Assembly: GCF_023101765.2 (NCBI RefSeq)
Contig: NC_064215.1
Span: forward strand, 1,054,001-1,118,000
DNA from: Spodoptera frugiperda
Lineage: Eukaryota > Arthropoda > Insecta > Lepidoptera > Noctuidae
Length of the DNA stretch: 64,000 nucleotides
Direction of reading: 5' to 3'
Part shown: piece after piece, positions 12,980 to 28,712 of the stretch
Position numbering within the stretch: the first letter of the stretch is position 1
Layout: the number at the start of each line of letters is the position of its first letter
Notes under the pieces: generated by a model
What the model was told of the DNA's origin: nothing
Seen by the model: the letters and a program-made list of their open reading frames with translations, nothing else
The model's database searches: none
Program-made: the position numbers and the translations under genes

Positions 12980-13416
12980 TGTATACTTTTTATTTACAAA
13001 AGATTTTAAAGAATTTTGAATTTGTTTTGAGACGAGGATGAGGTGTGAATATTTTTCAAAACACTACAGTCCACTACACTGCAGTGACAGTTGACATTTG
13101 ACAGCTCGACAATCATATGCGTGTTTTGACAACAGTGCTAAATAAAACATGTTCGGATACATACCACAAATGAAAAAATCGACTAAATAGTTCGTTAGTA
13201 ACTTTGTACATCTCTATTAATTCTAAGCATTCATGTCAAAGACAAAAACTTTTTTTAACACACTTTTTTATAGCTGTAGCTGTCACCTATTTTTTTATCA
13301 GTCTGTGACCGGCATTGAACACGAGAGAGGAAGTAAACCTCGATTTAATTTTTTACTATTATTTTAGAAATTTAAACAGTTTCTGTGCTGGAAAAGTAGT
13401 AGGTTGACTCCATAAA
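12980..13416. promoter_or_regulatory. Divergent promoter region, BPNT2 / SPTLC1
   Basis: The two start codons face away from each other and are 437 bp apart, so both core promoters and both 5'UTRs must fit here unless there are distant non-coding exons. No clean TATA box is placed correctly for either gene, which suits housekeeping promoters. The region is moderately AT-rich. Confidence 0.5.
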
Positions 13417-16400
13417 ATGATTCTAATTGGTGTATTTGACATCGTAAGTAGAGTTTCATTAATATTTGAATTACTCATTAATCTCATCATTATAGGGGAA
13501 TTTTTAAAGAAATCATTACTTTCAGGCGAGCTGGTGGACTATAGTCATCGCTTTCCAAGTGGTTGTAATTTCTACTTACTTCTTCTGGAACAAAAAGAAG
13601 TCTAAAACCTACGATCCTCTATGTAATGGAAAGCCGATAGAATGGAACCCAATTCCAATAGTGGAGCATGATGTTACGGTAGAAGAACCTCCATTCATGG
13701 GGAGAATTGATGACAATGTGTTGAATGTGGGAAGTTCAAGCTTCCTTTCCCTTGACAAAGAGGAGTCTATTATGGAGGATGCTTTGAAGTCTATGGAGAA
13801 GTATGGGGTGGGTTCCTGTGGGCCTCGTGGGTTCTATGGGACTATTGACGTCCACTTGGAGCTGGAGGAACGCCTGGCGAAGTTCCTGGAGGTGGAAGAG
13901 ACCTGTGTGTACTCATACGGGTTCTCAACTATAGCCAGTGCCATACCATCATATTCTAAGAAGAAGGACATTATTTTTGCGTAAGTTTCTTTTTTATATA
14001 AACCATAAATCCTCAATTTCCACCCACAAGCACAGAAGCTAGTAAACCAATGACTGGCAATGCTCTTTGCATTCAAATACCATTACTGCTTAGTTCTCAG
14101 TATTGATAACAACTTCCTTGTAGTACCTATGTGTTGGAGAATGCACTCAATTTGAAGTGTATTCCAGTGTCAAGTATTTCATCATGATTATACTACCTAA
14201 TGTGTCCAAAGCATTTATTACTTTTTATTATAAATCAATTCCACAACATAATATTTATAATGAAACTAAAAAAACTTCACACATCATCATCATCATCAAT
14301 CTATTCATCATCATATTATAAGTGGCCATTGCTGACCTAAGGCCTGTTTTGGCATGGAGAAGGTTTATTGCCATGCTTGCCCAATGCAGGTTGCTAAAAA
14401 ACTAAAAATAAAAGTATTTACTATTTACAAAGCATCAAAAAATTCATATGTATCAACATCAATAAGATAAGTGCCCAAAAGTCTGCTAGCATGGTAACAT
14501 TGTATGGCAATGCTTATCCTCCTCTACTATGTATTAGAATAATTTTTTTATCATTCTGTCTTTCTTTCTTACCAAATCTATTTAAAGAATGTTTTTACTA
14601 TTGCCCAATGATTTCTTATTGGAAAAACTAAATTCTTACTGTGATTATTGTCAATGCCAAGGCTGGATGAAGACTTGTTTTAAGTTAATGTCAAATTTCA
14701 ACATAATATTAACAAACTTGTTTCCTGGGATAAATATACATATTTTCTTCAGTTTTTGCTTGAAATATTTTTTGGTAGTACTATTGGACTCAATTTATTA
14801 TGGTGTCCAAAAATTCCAGTCCAAGAATCTGAGATGATTTTATTGATTAAAATATATCTATTAAAAGTTTTAAGACCAACAAAATACAAAAGTAATAAAT
14901 CATCAAAAAAGGTACATATGTGTTGTATGTACTCATGAAATATAAATATTTGAAGATAATTTTTTATATACAGTTACTGTGTAGTGTACAGTTGTAACAG
15001 TTATTATTTATAGTATACAATACATATATTGTAATCATTTTAATGGTATTCAAATAACCATTTATATACTTTATTGTATTTTGATATAAAATATTTTTTA
15101 TGGTTTTGTAGTTTGGTCAGTCCTATATTCATAGTTCATACATCATATATGTTTTTACATGTTTACCAATTTATGTGTGCTGGCTAACAATATGGAAATA
15201 AACCTGTATAAAAAATTACTGTGTCCAACCATTACATTATTTAAGATTTATCTATACAAACCATAGATATAATACTAACTGTCAAAGTTACAGTAAATTA
15301 TTCAACAGTAATACTCCTACCTAGATTTTACTTAAAACTATTTGGTTTAAAAAAATCTAATAACATTATAACTATTCAACCCAGATTATGAACAAGACAA
15401 TCCTAATAAAAAAAAACAAATAATGAAGACAGTACCTCCTTTTATATTGGTCTTCTACATCAATCACCAATGTTTGTGACTAAATAAAATGAAATCCCTA
15501 ACTAGTTCTACCATTTCAGTGATGAATGTGTCTGGTTTGCGATCCAGAAGGGCTTGGATGCCTCCCGCAGTACCGTCCGCTTCTTCAAACATAATGACAT
15601 GGACCACCTTGAGAAGCTACTGTCTGAAGCTCAGCAGAAGAAGGAGCTGAACCCTCGGAGACGAGCCTTTATTATTGCTGAGGGCATTTACTTTAATACC
15701 GGAGAAATGTGCCCCCTGAAGAGATTGGTGCAGCTTGCCAGGAAATACAAATTGAGAATAATTTTGGATGAAAGTCTTACTATTGGGGTGAGTTTTATAA
15801 TTTACACTACATAAACTACCTATCCGCTTTGATATAAATAAAATAAAATGTTTAGCTAATCTATAACATCCATAAAAATGTAGAATCAACAAAATCTAGG
15901 TATGTATACGCGCGCGTAACTTCGTAATGCCTGCATCAAATTACATTTTTGTCCTATCATTTTTATCAGGACAATTATTGTCAGAAACAATTCAACAGAT
16001 TCACCTGGTGTATATATATATATATATATATACCGCGAATGAAATAATAAAATGGCACATTATGAGTTTAGTTGTGGCTATGAATACAATAACTAGTTAG
16101 CATTCATATCGTATATGGATGTGCTTCGGTTAATTATAGCAGTGACCAATCCGTGTGTTTTATATACCAACTAAATTGTGTAGGTTCCGTTTAATTGACG
16201 ATTTTTAAATAATTGTCTTTATCCAAGCCTTCTGTCAGAAATTAAGTAGAAATAATATAATAATAATTAAGCGCTTCGCTTCAAGCTTCCTTGTGCGAAC
16301 TGCTAGGGAGTGGAACTCCTTGCCGGAGTCTGTTTTTCCTGATGGGTGATAACCTAGGTGTCTTCAAAGCCCGAGTGAATAGGTTGCTTATGGGCAGACG

Positions 16401-19400
16401 TGCTTCATCGTAGGCCGCATCATCACTCACCATCAGGCGAGATAGCGGCCAAACGTCGGCCCATTTAACATAAAAAAAAGAAATTAGATTTCCGCTATTA
16501 TATTTTGCAACCAATTTGCTTTCAACAATTATCTGTTCTAGCCACAAATGGAACTTGATTGTTAGTGCCCCGTGTCCGCAATGGCCGAAGGAATGACACA
16601 TTAAATTTGTTTCAATAAAATTAAATTCTCCATTGGTCCCTTACAAGTAGAAACATATTCTTATTTCGGACAAAGGTCATTGTCATTTAACCAGATTGAT
16701 AACGTTGGTTTGATAAAATCTACTGTACCCAACTATGTGACCTAAACACACCTACATACAAAATGTACCTTGTAAAACAGCAATATTTTACCAACCTACT
16801 CTAATAAAAGTAAGAGTTGGAGCCGCGTGCAACTAGCGTCATGTCTTTTTCTAAACTGGATAAAAGAATAGTTATACAAACGAATGGACATAGTTATTCT
16901 TGAGAAATGTTTATTTTTGTGACTACCACATCGAAATCTGTTCAGTCGTTTTTGAGTTTATCACAGATAGAAGACAGATTTTCTTCTGTAATATGTAAGA
17001 ATAAGAGCCGACCGGATTGTATCCTAGTTTGTACCTACGTAAAAAAATAGTATTTAATGCTAGTACGTTTGCACTGTAAAGGCTAGGTAACAGTGATAAG
17101 TTGATATAATGCGATTATCATACCAACTTTATATGGCCTACTAATTATATGGATATCACCTATCATTATAATGATGATGATAATTATCATCATATCATAT
17201 CAGACATAAGACGTCCACTGCTGAACATAGGCCTCCCCAATGACTTCCAGATAGGCCGGTTGGAAGCGACCTGCATCCAGCGGCTCCCTGCAACCTTAAT
17301 CAGGTCGTCTGTCCACCTTATGGGTGGACATCCTACGCTGCGCTTGCCAGTACGCGGTTTCCATTCGCGGTTTCAGTTCGCGGTACCTTTATTACCTATA
17401 TATTATGTTTATTTTATCAAGGTATGAAACCGGAAACTTCGTAATAAATGTAAGAAAACGAAACTTAATTAGTAGTAATAGGACACAATCTTTTCACCTA
17501 TTCAAGGCTTGCAATTAATGAAAATTGTTTTTATTAATTTGTTTAATGATTATTTTTAATTAATTACATTATTAGCACTGATCTCTTCATAATGATATTT
17601 GTGTCAATTCAACCTTGATGCGAGGCTTGTTCGGCTTATGAAAATTTAAATATCTAATAAGTTTAACTGGATACTTGACCTTTCATATACTTAAAGCTTA
17701 AAAAACTAATTTTAAACGAGAAATATGTTTTAACAGTCCATAGCGGTTCTACAAGCAACTCAAATATTAATATATTACCTAATTGAAATATTTTAAAGCA
17801 CTAGTTTATTTTGTGAAATATTTCACACAGCAACTGTATTGGATATCTGTCTATCATAATTATTGAAAACTATTGTTATGGTCTATCTAACATCGCTTAA
17901 AACCGTGGCACAGACATCCGAGTTCAATAGTAAATAACGGAATGCGGGCATCAATGAAGGCAGTGATTTAATAAACATCTATTAGATATATTAGCCTCAC
18001 TCTACTACTCGCTCGGTTGAAAATCTCGGCCATTGCGAGTGCACTCGGTGCAAACTAATTATAGCTAGCTGAAGCAATTTGCACTTAATGTACTTGAGAA
18101 ATTGTGGTACAGTACAAACAAGTATGGGTGCAGACAAAACATATGTGATTACAGTTTTGAAGCTGTACTAGGTATTGTGACGTCATTGTACATGTCTGTT
18201 AGTAAATTCTAACTGTTTATGCATATTTCTGCCTTGAGATGTCACTGCGTCTGTGGTTGAATGGTCGCTGTTATTACGTTTAGGGCGATTTTCTACCTGA
18301 GATGTGCTATGTAGCTATGTTGCGAAGATGTAATAAGCTGTAAAACTATGTGATCGTTTCCACTGATACTAAGCTATTGAGAACAAATGAAAATAATATT
18401 TCAATTGATAATACAGTCAAACGGAACGGAAGTTTTAGTGATATATTTTTAACTTAAATGATAAAAAATTAAACAACAGACGGACACTTGTCTTGTCAGT
18501 TAGTGCATATAGTAATTAAAAAAATCTTAAGTTGATTACTGAGCTAGCAAAGACTAAAGTGTATATTAAAGTTATTGTTTTTGCTAGTAACCTGACAGTG
18601 CATAGAAACCTTCTCGAAGTACGTGTTTATTATTGACGATTTCGTAACTTATAAAAAGTAGGTACTTAGGTACTTAAAAAGTTCGCCTTGATGCCTTGAC
18701 CTCATGTTCAGCTGAATGATTGCGATTACTTCATTATAGAGGTACTCAAATTGTTTATAACTTTATTTATGATGTTTTATTTCATAGATAAGTACTTGTC
18801 CAATGGACGATGTATTGAACCTAATGGGCTATCTCCATGAGGGTAATATGTGCACAATGGCCGTTTCTGACCCACTGGGTATTGGATGAATGTATGTACT
18901 TCTTCAGCCCTTCACTTATGTAAGGATAGGCAAATAAATTCTCGAATTTGCCAAAAAAATAAAAGTTTGATGCTTTACTTGCATTTGTAGATCTGTCTAA
19001 GACCTAATCTTAAAGTATAGCTACAGTTTAAAGAGAATTTCTAAAATCCATTTTTCAAATACACATTCTTGTTGCAACAAAATAGATATATAGTCCAGTA
19101 TGATAATAGGTATTTCCATTTTGAAAAACCCACTATCAGCTTGTTCAACTTTGAACTCTTTCTCAGGAAATACCTACTGGGAATCATAATTATATTGATT
19201 TATAATATAAACAATATGAATTATATTAATTAGGTATTTACTTGAAAGTAATAGGAACCGTTTAACCCATTTCACCATTTAAGTATATTAGTTACGAAAT
19301 GTTTACATAACATCAAGCCTGTGCGTGTTATGTACATGACAACCTACAACACAGGGCTTAACTAATTCTAAACATCTTAAAATCGTAAAACTTAATGACA

Positions 19401-22400
19401 TTTCAAACTTTAACTTATACCACCAAAAACTCACATTAATTATTTTGAGTAAATGAGATAGTTATTCGGGCCTTTTCTGAAAAAAATGTCCCAGATATTT
19501 AATTCTCTCAGTATCGATCATTATTTTGCGTCCCTACCATCTTTAGAAAGCAATAAATGTATGAAAATAATGAATCTTCAAACTTGTATAACTTCTACAT
19601 CTTGGATTCTACAACTTTTACACCATATTAACTATTGCTCCAAATGGCTAGTTCTATCCATACGTACATTTTTCATTGGCTGGCACTTTCAGAAAAGGCC
19701 AATAATATATGGAGTCATAATGATCTCCTTATTACACAAGTTATCATGTTAGTAAATTATAAAATTATGATTGTTCTCAGGTATTGGGTAAGAATGGACG
19801 TGGTTTAACAGAGCACCTGGGCGTGCCTCGCGAAGAGGTGGACCTGATCGTGGGCTCGTTGGAGCACTCGTTCGCGACCATCGGCGGGTTCTGCGCCGGC
19901 ACACACTTCATCGTCGAACACCAGAGGCTGTCAGGACTTGGTATGTGGATTGTGGATGTTATTTGATATGAAATACTTAAGGTGATCTCCTCAAAAATCA
20001 AAAGAAACGTAGCTTCATATTCGATTTTTCTCCTGTATCGTGGGTGCGAATGACAAATATAAAATTTCACATACACTACATGTGTATTGTGAAATTTTAT
20101 ATTTACCCAAACCCGAAACAACAATTTGTGGATCACACAGTGTTGATTCGTGCGGGAATCGAATCCGCTACACGTTGCGCGGCAGACAGTTGCCCAGCTA
20201 TTCGCTCCAATTATATATAGTATAGATATATAGATATTAGTACAGTAGTGTTACAATATATTTAATATCTAATATCTATAGAATTAATTACGATAACATA
20301 ATAATTAATTTAGTATGTCTCACGAAAGTTACAATAAAATTATCTATAACTCTGGTTTGCAGGATACTGCTTCAGCGCGTCCCTCCCCCCGATGCTGGCT
20401 CAGGCTGCCATCTCAGCCCTCAACGTCATCGAAGGCAAGCCCGCAATCGTTGGAGAACTGATCGACAACTCTAAGAAACTCAACAGGTTAGTAAAACTTT
20501 TGACATTATGACATTTTGTGTCGAAAACATAAACGGTTGAGCCGCTGGGAAGTGGGACGGCTGTTTTTTCGCTGATTGTTTATATCCTCCTCCTTTGAAC
20601 ATGAACTCTATTACAAACACATAAGATTGAAAATCTATTAAAAATAACTTAGCAACGACGCAATGCACTAAAATAAAACCGTATCAAAATGTACCCAGCT
20701 GTTTTTGAGTTTATCGCAAACGAAAAGGATGCGAAGATTAAATTATTTACTAATTTTTTAATTAACCTTAGCATACCAATCCTTTTACATAAAACATGTA
20801 AGTAAGTAGGATGTAGGTATATAGTGTGATTAACAAAGTAATGAATGTGTCATCTATCGATCATTGCACTGGTTATTAATCACAATTATCCGTCTATCTA
20901 TGTGTAAATAAAGTTATCGCAAAAGGCGTTGCTAAGCGCTAATCTCGAAAACGGCTGGAACAAGTTGGGTCATTACGTTTTTGTTTGTAAAACTTTATAT
21001 TTTTATGTGTGTTCCTCCTCTAACTCTTTTGAGGAATGAAAAATACTAATAAAATAAACTATAGATTATGTAATAATTCAATGAAGGAAGTACATATTTA
21101 ATGTCCTCATTGCACTCATTTGCCATATAAATAAAATACATGCCTTGTTTCCGTATAGTTGAGGAAATTAATATTTTTATTAAAAATATTAAACATGTTA
21201 TTCCCCTAATAGGTAAGGTTACATTTGCTAATTCCTGATAACCATTAACGTAGCTCAATTTCAAATGTTTGCTTTATCTATCAAGCATATTTGCAGTACT
21301 ATTTATACAGCTATTCTTTGGACTAAGCCAAATGCCAGTCACTTCAAGCTTTTAGTTAAAACGTCGAAAGAAATCATTTAATACAAAAAGCTATCAAAAA
21401 GTAAACGTATGCGTTGTGTTTCGTCGCGCAATTGAATCTCAAAAATAGTTGCTCCGTACGGGAATCGAACCCGTTAACTACACGTTGCACCGCGTCAACC
21501 GTGCAGTCGAAACTCCTCTAGAGTTGCAAGTATATAGTGGGCGGCGCTAATTGCTTACCATCAGATGGTCAGTCTGCTTTACAAAAATAGAATTACAATT
21601 CACAGATAAATATAATTTACAACCATGACTAATGAATGAGGCTCGATAAATCATTCTTAACAAATATTATGAACTAACGCAGCCTATGAAATTAATTACC
21701 TAGATTGAACAGTTAAACTATCCGTGCATGCAATTATATTGGCGTTCTGATAACAATAATATGACTATTCGAGTTAAGATTTGATAAGAGCCGCCCGGTA
21801 TGTTACCGCCGATAAAGTTGATGTCAAGGGCGGGTGACTCAACCACTCGATTGCTTCATACTTCATACATTGTGTCTATTTTAAGATATGAAATGTGAGA
21901 TATTTGTCATTTTGATATTTCGTGTCAATAAATGTACCTATGTATTTTGTGTGACTACAAATGATCATGTCAATGTTATCTTTCAAAATATATTTTGTTG
22001 TAAGATCGTCCGTATAATGTATATGGATCAATTATTATGTCTATTACACATATTAAAGAAGGGCCAAATTTTAAAGTACCCTTAACAGACGAGCATGCAT
22101 GAAAAGACTGATGAATGACTGTTGATAAAGCGAAAGAAGTTTGTAAGATTCGGACCAATTGGTGTCCCATTATCCCTGCCTACCCCCATGGGAGACAGGC
22201 GTGAGGTTATATATGTATCTATTATAACTATCTCCACTTGAAGATTTCCTTAGTCGGTAATCATATTATAATCAGTTGTATTTGAGATTACAGCTCGCGA
22301 TAACGCAGCGAAATATGTCACGCGATCATTAATTTTATTGCTCTATAAAAGTTTTCTTTCGAACAATGTGTGCATGTGAATTTAATCTTAGTTTGCCGAG

Positions 22401-23002
22401 TAATAGGTTGTTTCCTGAAATATAAATTCCTATCAAGAAGGCGTTACTTATTCAGTTTGGGTTTAATACACTAAAATTTTGTTCATATTCCTACATCTTT
22501 GACCTCAATAGGGTAGACTGAAATAACAGAGCACTACAATCCTTCTATACTCGTTTGGCTTTTATTAATCACATTCAAGCATCTAGTCTCTCACACAAAC
22601 CGTTGGTTAAGAATTATTTTTTGTGCCTTGAATTTCCCAATTACTTCAGCAGTTGGTTTATATGAAACATTTTCTCTTTCCAGCGCTCTCTCCAAGCTGA
22701 AACACTACAAGTTCCGAGGCGACGAGGTGTCGCCGGTAAAGCACATCTACCTCAAGAAGGACGACTTAACAGACAGACTGAAACACTCCTACCTGCGTAA
22801 TATTACCAACTACTGCCTCGAGAAAGGTGTCGCCATGACACTAGCCGCGTACATCCGAGACGTAGAAATTAACTGTCCAGAACCTTCCATCCGTCTGACT
22901 AGCAGCAGAAAACTCACAGATGAAAGTATCAGCTTAGTATGTTCGTTACTAGATGAGGCTTACGAGAAAGTAGGTCCCAAACCTGAACTACAGCCTGTGT
23001 AG
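13417..23002 (+). CDS. SPTLC1: Serine palmitoyltransferase subunit 1 (long-chain base subunit 1)
   Basis: Six exons join in frame: 13417-13443, 13526-13980, 15520-15787, 19781-19940, 20363-20486 and 22684-23002 (stop TAG). They encode 450 residues. The first exon is only nine codons; exon 2 opens with a hydrophobic segment (ASWWTIVIAFQVVVISTYFF) that serves as the N-terminal ER membrane anchor. The pyridoxal-enzyme alpha-oxoamine synthase fold follows: MEKYGVGSCGPRGFYGT with C107 at the position of the human neuropathy residue C133, YSYGFSTIASAIP, the GRGLTEHLG block, SIGGFC-like TIGGFCAGTHF, and SGLGYCFSASLPPM. The lysine that binds PLP in the catalytic partner SPTLC2 is absent (SLEHSFATIGG), as is normal for subunit 1. 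Known role: with SPTLC2 it condenses serine and palmitoyl-CoA in the first step of sphingolipid synthesis at the ER. Introns are large and contain LINE and SINE debris. Confidence 0.95.
13981..15519. other. SPTLC1 intron 2
   Basis: AT-rich intron of 1.5 kb. It contains a LINE-like fragment near 14.28-14.40 kb preceded by a CATCAT microsatellite; otherwise I see nothing. Confidence 0.6.
14281..14400. repeat. LINE-associated repeat fragment with (CAT)n
   Basis: ATCATCATCATCATC is followed by GCCATTGCTGACCTAAGGCC and GGAGAAGGTTTATTGCCATG, phrases I recall from dispersed lepidopteran LINE 3' regions. No frame is open. Confidence 0.45.
16011..16032. repeat. (TA)n microsatellite
   Basis: Eleven consecutive TA dinucleotides. 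Confidence 0.95.
16264..16475 (+). pseudogene. Non-LTR retrotransposon reverse transcriptase C terminus, decayed
   Basis: From about 16292 the frame reads VRTAREWNSLPESVFPDG, then stops at TGATAA. The next frame continues with GVFKARVNRLLMGRRASS and TAG. The phrase WNSLPESVFP...GVFKxRVNRxLxGRR is a frequent C-terminal end of insect LINE ORF2 proteins (recalled). The break looks like a frameshift plus substitutions, so the copy is dead. An A-rich tail follows near 16470. Confidence 0.75.
17195..17400 (-). pseudogene. LINE ORF2 3'-end fragment
   Basis: On the minus strand the fragment encodes the familiar end of a lepidopteran LINE protein, with words for AGSRWMQVA, NRPIWKS and EAYVQQW. On the plus strand it reads GTCCACTGCTGAACATAGGC and GGTCGTCTGTCCACCTTATG. 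A GATGATGATAATTATCATCAT inverted patch borders it at 17171-17191. It is truncated at both ends. Confidence 0.65.
19941..20362. other. SPTLC1 intron 4 (0.42 kb), mostly SINE
   Basis: About half of this short intron is a tRNA-derived SINE on the minus strand; the remainder is AT-rich. Confidence 0.7.
20020..20212 (-). repeat. tRNA-derived SINE, copy 2, with internal hairpin
   Basis: It shares the head (CGTGCGGGAATCGAATCCGC on the plus strand, the reverse complement of a B box) and the body (CCCGAAACAACAATTTGTGG, CTCCTGTATCGTGGGTGCGA) with the copy at 4.4 kb. Unlike that copy, it has an inverted duplication at about 20055-20105, with AATATAAAATTTCACATACAC facing GTATTGTGAAATTTTATATT. Confidence 0.8.
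20487..22683. other. SPTLC1 intron 5 (2.2 kb)
   Basis: AT-rich. It contains a truncated SINE at 21.45 kb and a LINE-like word (GGGCGGCGCTAATTGCTTACC) at 21.54 kb. No host exon is visible. Confidence 0.6.
21446..21515 (-). repeat. tRNA-derived SINE, copy 3, truncated to head
   Basis: The B-box region is intact (ACGGGAATCGAACCCGTTAA on the plus strand), with the CACGTTGCAC and CAACCGTGCAGTC words that also occur in the 4.5 kb copy. The body is missing. Confidence 0.65.
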
Positions 23003-26000
23003 AACAATACCTTTGCCTCAACTTTATAGTCTATGGCATTTAGGCGGGAAGTACAATGTTTTTTTGTTTCTTTTTTTTTCTATTTTTTGTTGTAAGAGTA
23101 ATTATTTTTTTGTGTAAATGTGTAAGCATTAATAGAAAGTTGTTACACATATCAGGATAATATTTTGCACTGCATTTAAGGAGCGAATATAGGTAAGAAC
23201 TACATTTAATATTTTATTTTAAGTTAAGTTGGTAGTTATTTAATACTAAGTAATAATGCAACAGTACTATCAATGAAATTATATTTGTTTTATATTTACT
23301 GTGTTCGTGGAACAGATCATACTTTATATTCTATTGGGATTCCAGTAAGAAATACCTTAAATATTTTTTATTTATTTAGTTTAAGGCAACACTGATAACA
23401 GAAGCAAGGATTGGCTACTTACTTAGAGGATTTATTTTTGTAACGTTTTTTTATTTTAAACTTCGAATTTTAGTGTAAATCCTGTCCCAGTGAAGAATGA
23501 AATATAAAATATATAAGAAAAGAATAACGTAAAGGAACAATACATTTATTTTATAACTTATTATTTATAGTTAAGTCGACATTACTGTTAAATCACGTGG
23601 ATCGTGAGTTAAAATTCCAAATAATAATTGTTGTTAGATAAATAACATTAATATTACGCGTCATTCTGCCTGCTGGTATTATAATAAGATGTTTAACTTA
23701 TAATAAGTGTTTGTTTGAAGGCCACGGCAAGGAAACTTAAACCTTAAAGTGTTCTACATTGGATACAAATCCAATTACTTACGTTTTATGTCTAGATGGA
23801 TTGTCGAACTACAACATACGTGTGTGAGTGACAAATATCTTTTACTAGTTTATATGGGTGTGCATAGTGTTGCTAGTTGATAAAATGCTCCCAAAATATT
23901 GGTAAAATTTGCCGAACACATAAAAGTTTCGTTAAAGAAAATAACATTTTGGTGAAAGACAATAATGGCTCTGACAGTCTATCTAGACATACATACATTC
24001 ATTAATATAATATATTCAGCATTATATACTTTTTCCTAGTTAAAGATGCTATTATTATACCGTCACTTAGGTTACATATTTACTTAACAAGATTAAATCA
24101 GGTAATAATGAAAACAGGTTGATTAAATTCACATTTTACTTAACATAATGCACAAAAACAATTAATTTCGGCATATTTTTCACCAATCGAGTCATCGGTG
24201 ATAATAGCATCTAGACATCGCTGTACCAAAAAGATCTTAGCTAAGTACCAAGTAGGTATAATTTGAGTTGAAACTCTTGTCATTACGAACGCTTTCCATT
24301 AAGTTGGCCTACTGTATTCTACACTAAAACTCGGTATCTACATACATTTAAGTGATTACGACACGACAGGCCCGAGATTAATTAAATATAGGCACTGTAT
24401 CATACATTTCCCCCGATCGATTTCGATCACGGTGGCCAGTCTAACTAGACTACCTCACTACGCAGGAGATATTATAGGGCACAAGTGTGTGCGCAAAAGA
24501 TAAGTGCTCTCTCCTTTCCTCTGCTGGGACGTCGGACTGACACGACCAGAAAGAGATCAGGCGCAGGACCTTATATATAACTGGCCCCAATAGTTTTATT
24601 TGTCTATTATTTTCTTACATGTATGTAGATACAAAATCACTAAGTATTACATGTAAAACCTCATTTTTCATAGCATCAGTAGTCATATTATACTTAATAT
24701 TAGTGCATATTTCTTCAAACGTAACTATTTCTATATATTTCCTTAATTTAGTATTATGTAAAGTAAGAACAATATGTATTGTGTTGTCAATTCGTGTATT
24801 TGTACAGGACATACGTTGTAAACTAATGGTCTCAATGTTTAACTACTTAGATCTTGTGTGAGGAAAATATCAACGGAATCGCGATGGCTATGAGCATCGT
24901 ACAAACGTCATTATATCCAAGAAATATTCTTTATAACTGACAATATATTTACAATGAAAACAATAACATATTGAATAATAAGCTTTTTTAATAATTTCAA
25001 AAAATATATATGGGGCTAACGCTTCCACACGCAATATGTATCCGTGACCAGTTGATCATTATACTGGCTATATTAATCCTACTCGTAATTGCAGCCCTAA
25101 GCGTGTACATGGTGAATCGATTGATAATTTTCCGTTATCGATTAATAATTGATTAAATTACCATTAAAAGTTTATCGATGTTTTCCTATCGAATACATGG
25201 AATTGACTCACTATTTTCAGTGCCTTGAATCTCATTTGATGTAAAAATGTTGAATAGTTAGAACACACATTCCACACTGAGTATTATTGTTACGTGTTTA
25301 GACAATATATAGTACATACTTGTTATTTTATTATTTATTACAAACTGCCAGCTTGGTCACCAGAGTTACATGTATATGGGATCTTTATTCCAACTCTGAT
25401 GACTGAAAAGAGGCTCTCCTACAAGTCCCTAACTGCCCACCTTTTTAAGCAATGCAAGTGTGATAAACTTATGAATATAATAACATAAATAATTAAATAA
25501 ATAATGTGTGTTTTTACATCAAATGCTTGTTATGTTACAAGGTGTATTGTCACAAAGATCATGACGTGCTTATATTTATAATAATTTATTATTATAATAT
25601 AAAATTAATATTATAATTCAGCACAGTTCTTGTTATGTTATTACATGAATAAATATGAGTATTTTTAAAACGTTTTCACTTATTTATACTGAACACGACC
25701 GCTGATGGTGACAGTCTTTGATTTCCTAAACCTAGTAAAGTATATAGTTTGATATTTAATATTTTTACTTACATTTAAATAGTTATATCACTTGAAATCT
25801 ATTTGTCATGTTTTGCTACATTTATTGTGCAAATCTAAAATGGTGCTTAGTTTAATTTCAAAACAATAACTTAAAACTTTGCTTGCATATAACACACCTA
25901 CATGAGTAAATAAATATACTAACGCGAAAATTATTAAGTAAATAACAATTTAGCATAATTTGCATTCCTGGCAATACCAACTATAGTGTAGCCAGCATTA

Positions 26001-26021
26001 AATATATTATCTGTGTTGCCA
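23003..26021. other. Intergenic between SPTLC1 and tektin 3' ends
   Basis: The two genes are convergent here. The first kilobase probably includes the SPTLC1 3'UTR; no single poly(A) signal can be preferred. A LINE-like fragment is at 24.40-24.58 kb. The rest is AT-rich with no supported ORF. Confidence 0.6.
24400..24580. repeat. LINE-like fragment
   Basis: It contains GCAGGAGATATTATAGGGCA, ACAAGTGTGTGCGCAAAAG and AAAGAGATCAGGCGCAGGAC, a combination I recall from dispersed lepidopteran non-LTR elements. It is more GC-rich than its surroundings and has no open frame. Confidence 0.5.

Positions 26022-28712
<2,691 letters not shown>

Larger units (their letters stand above)
15788..19780. other. 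SPTLC1 intron 3 (4.0 kb)
   Basis: This holds a (TA)n microsatellite, the decayed 3' end of one LINE (+) and a fragment of another LINE (-). No host exon was recognised between these. Confidence 0.65.
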
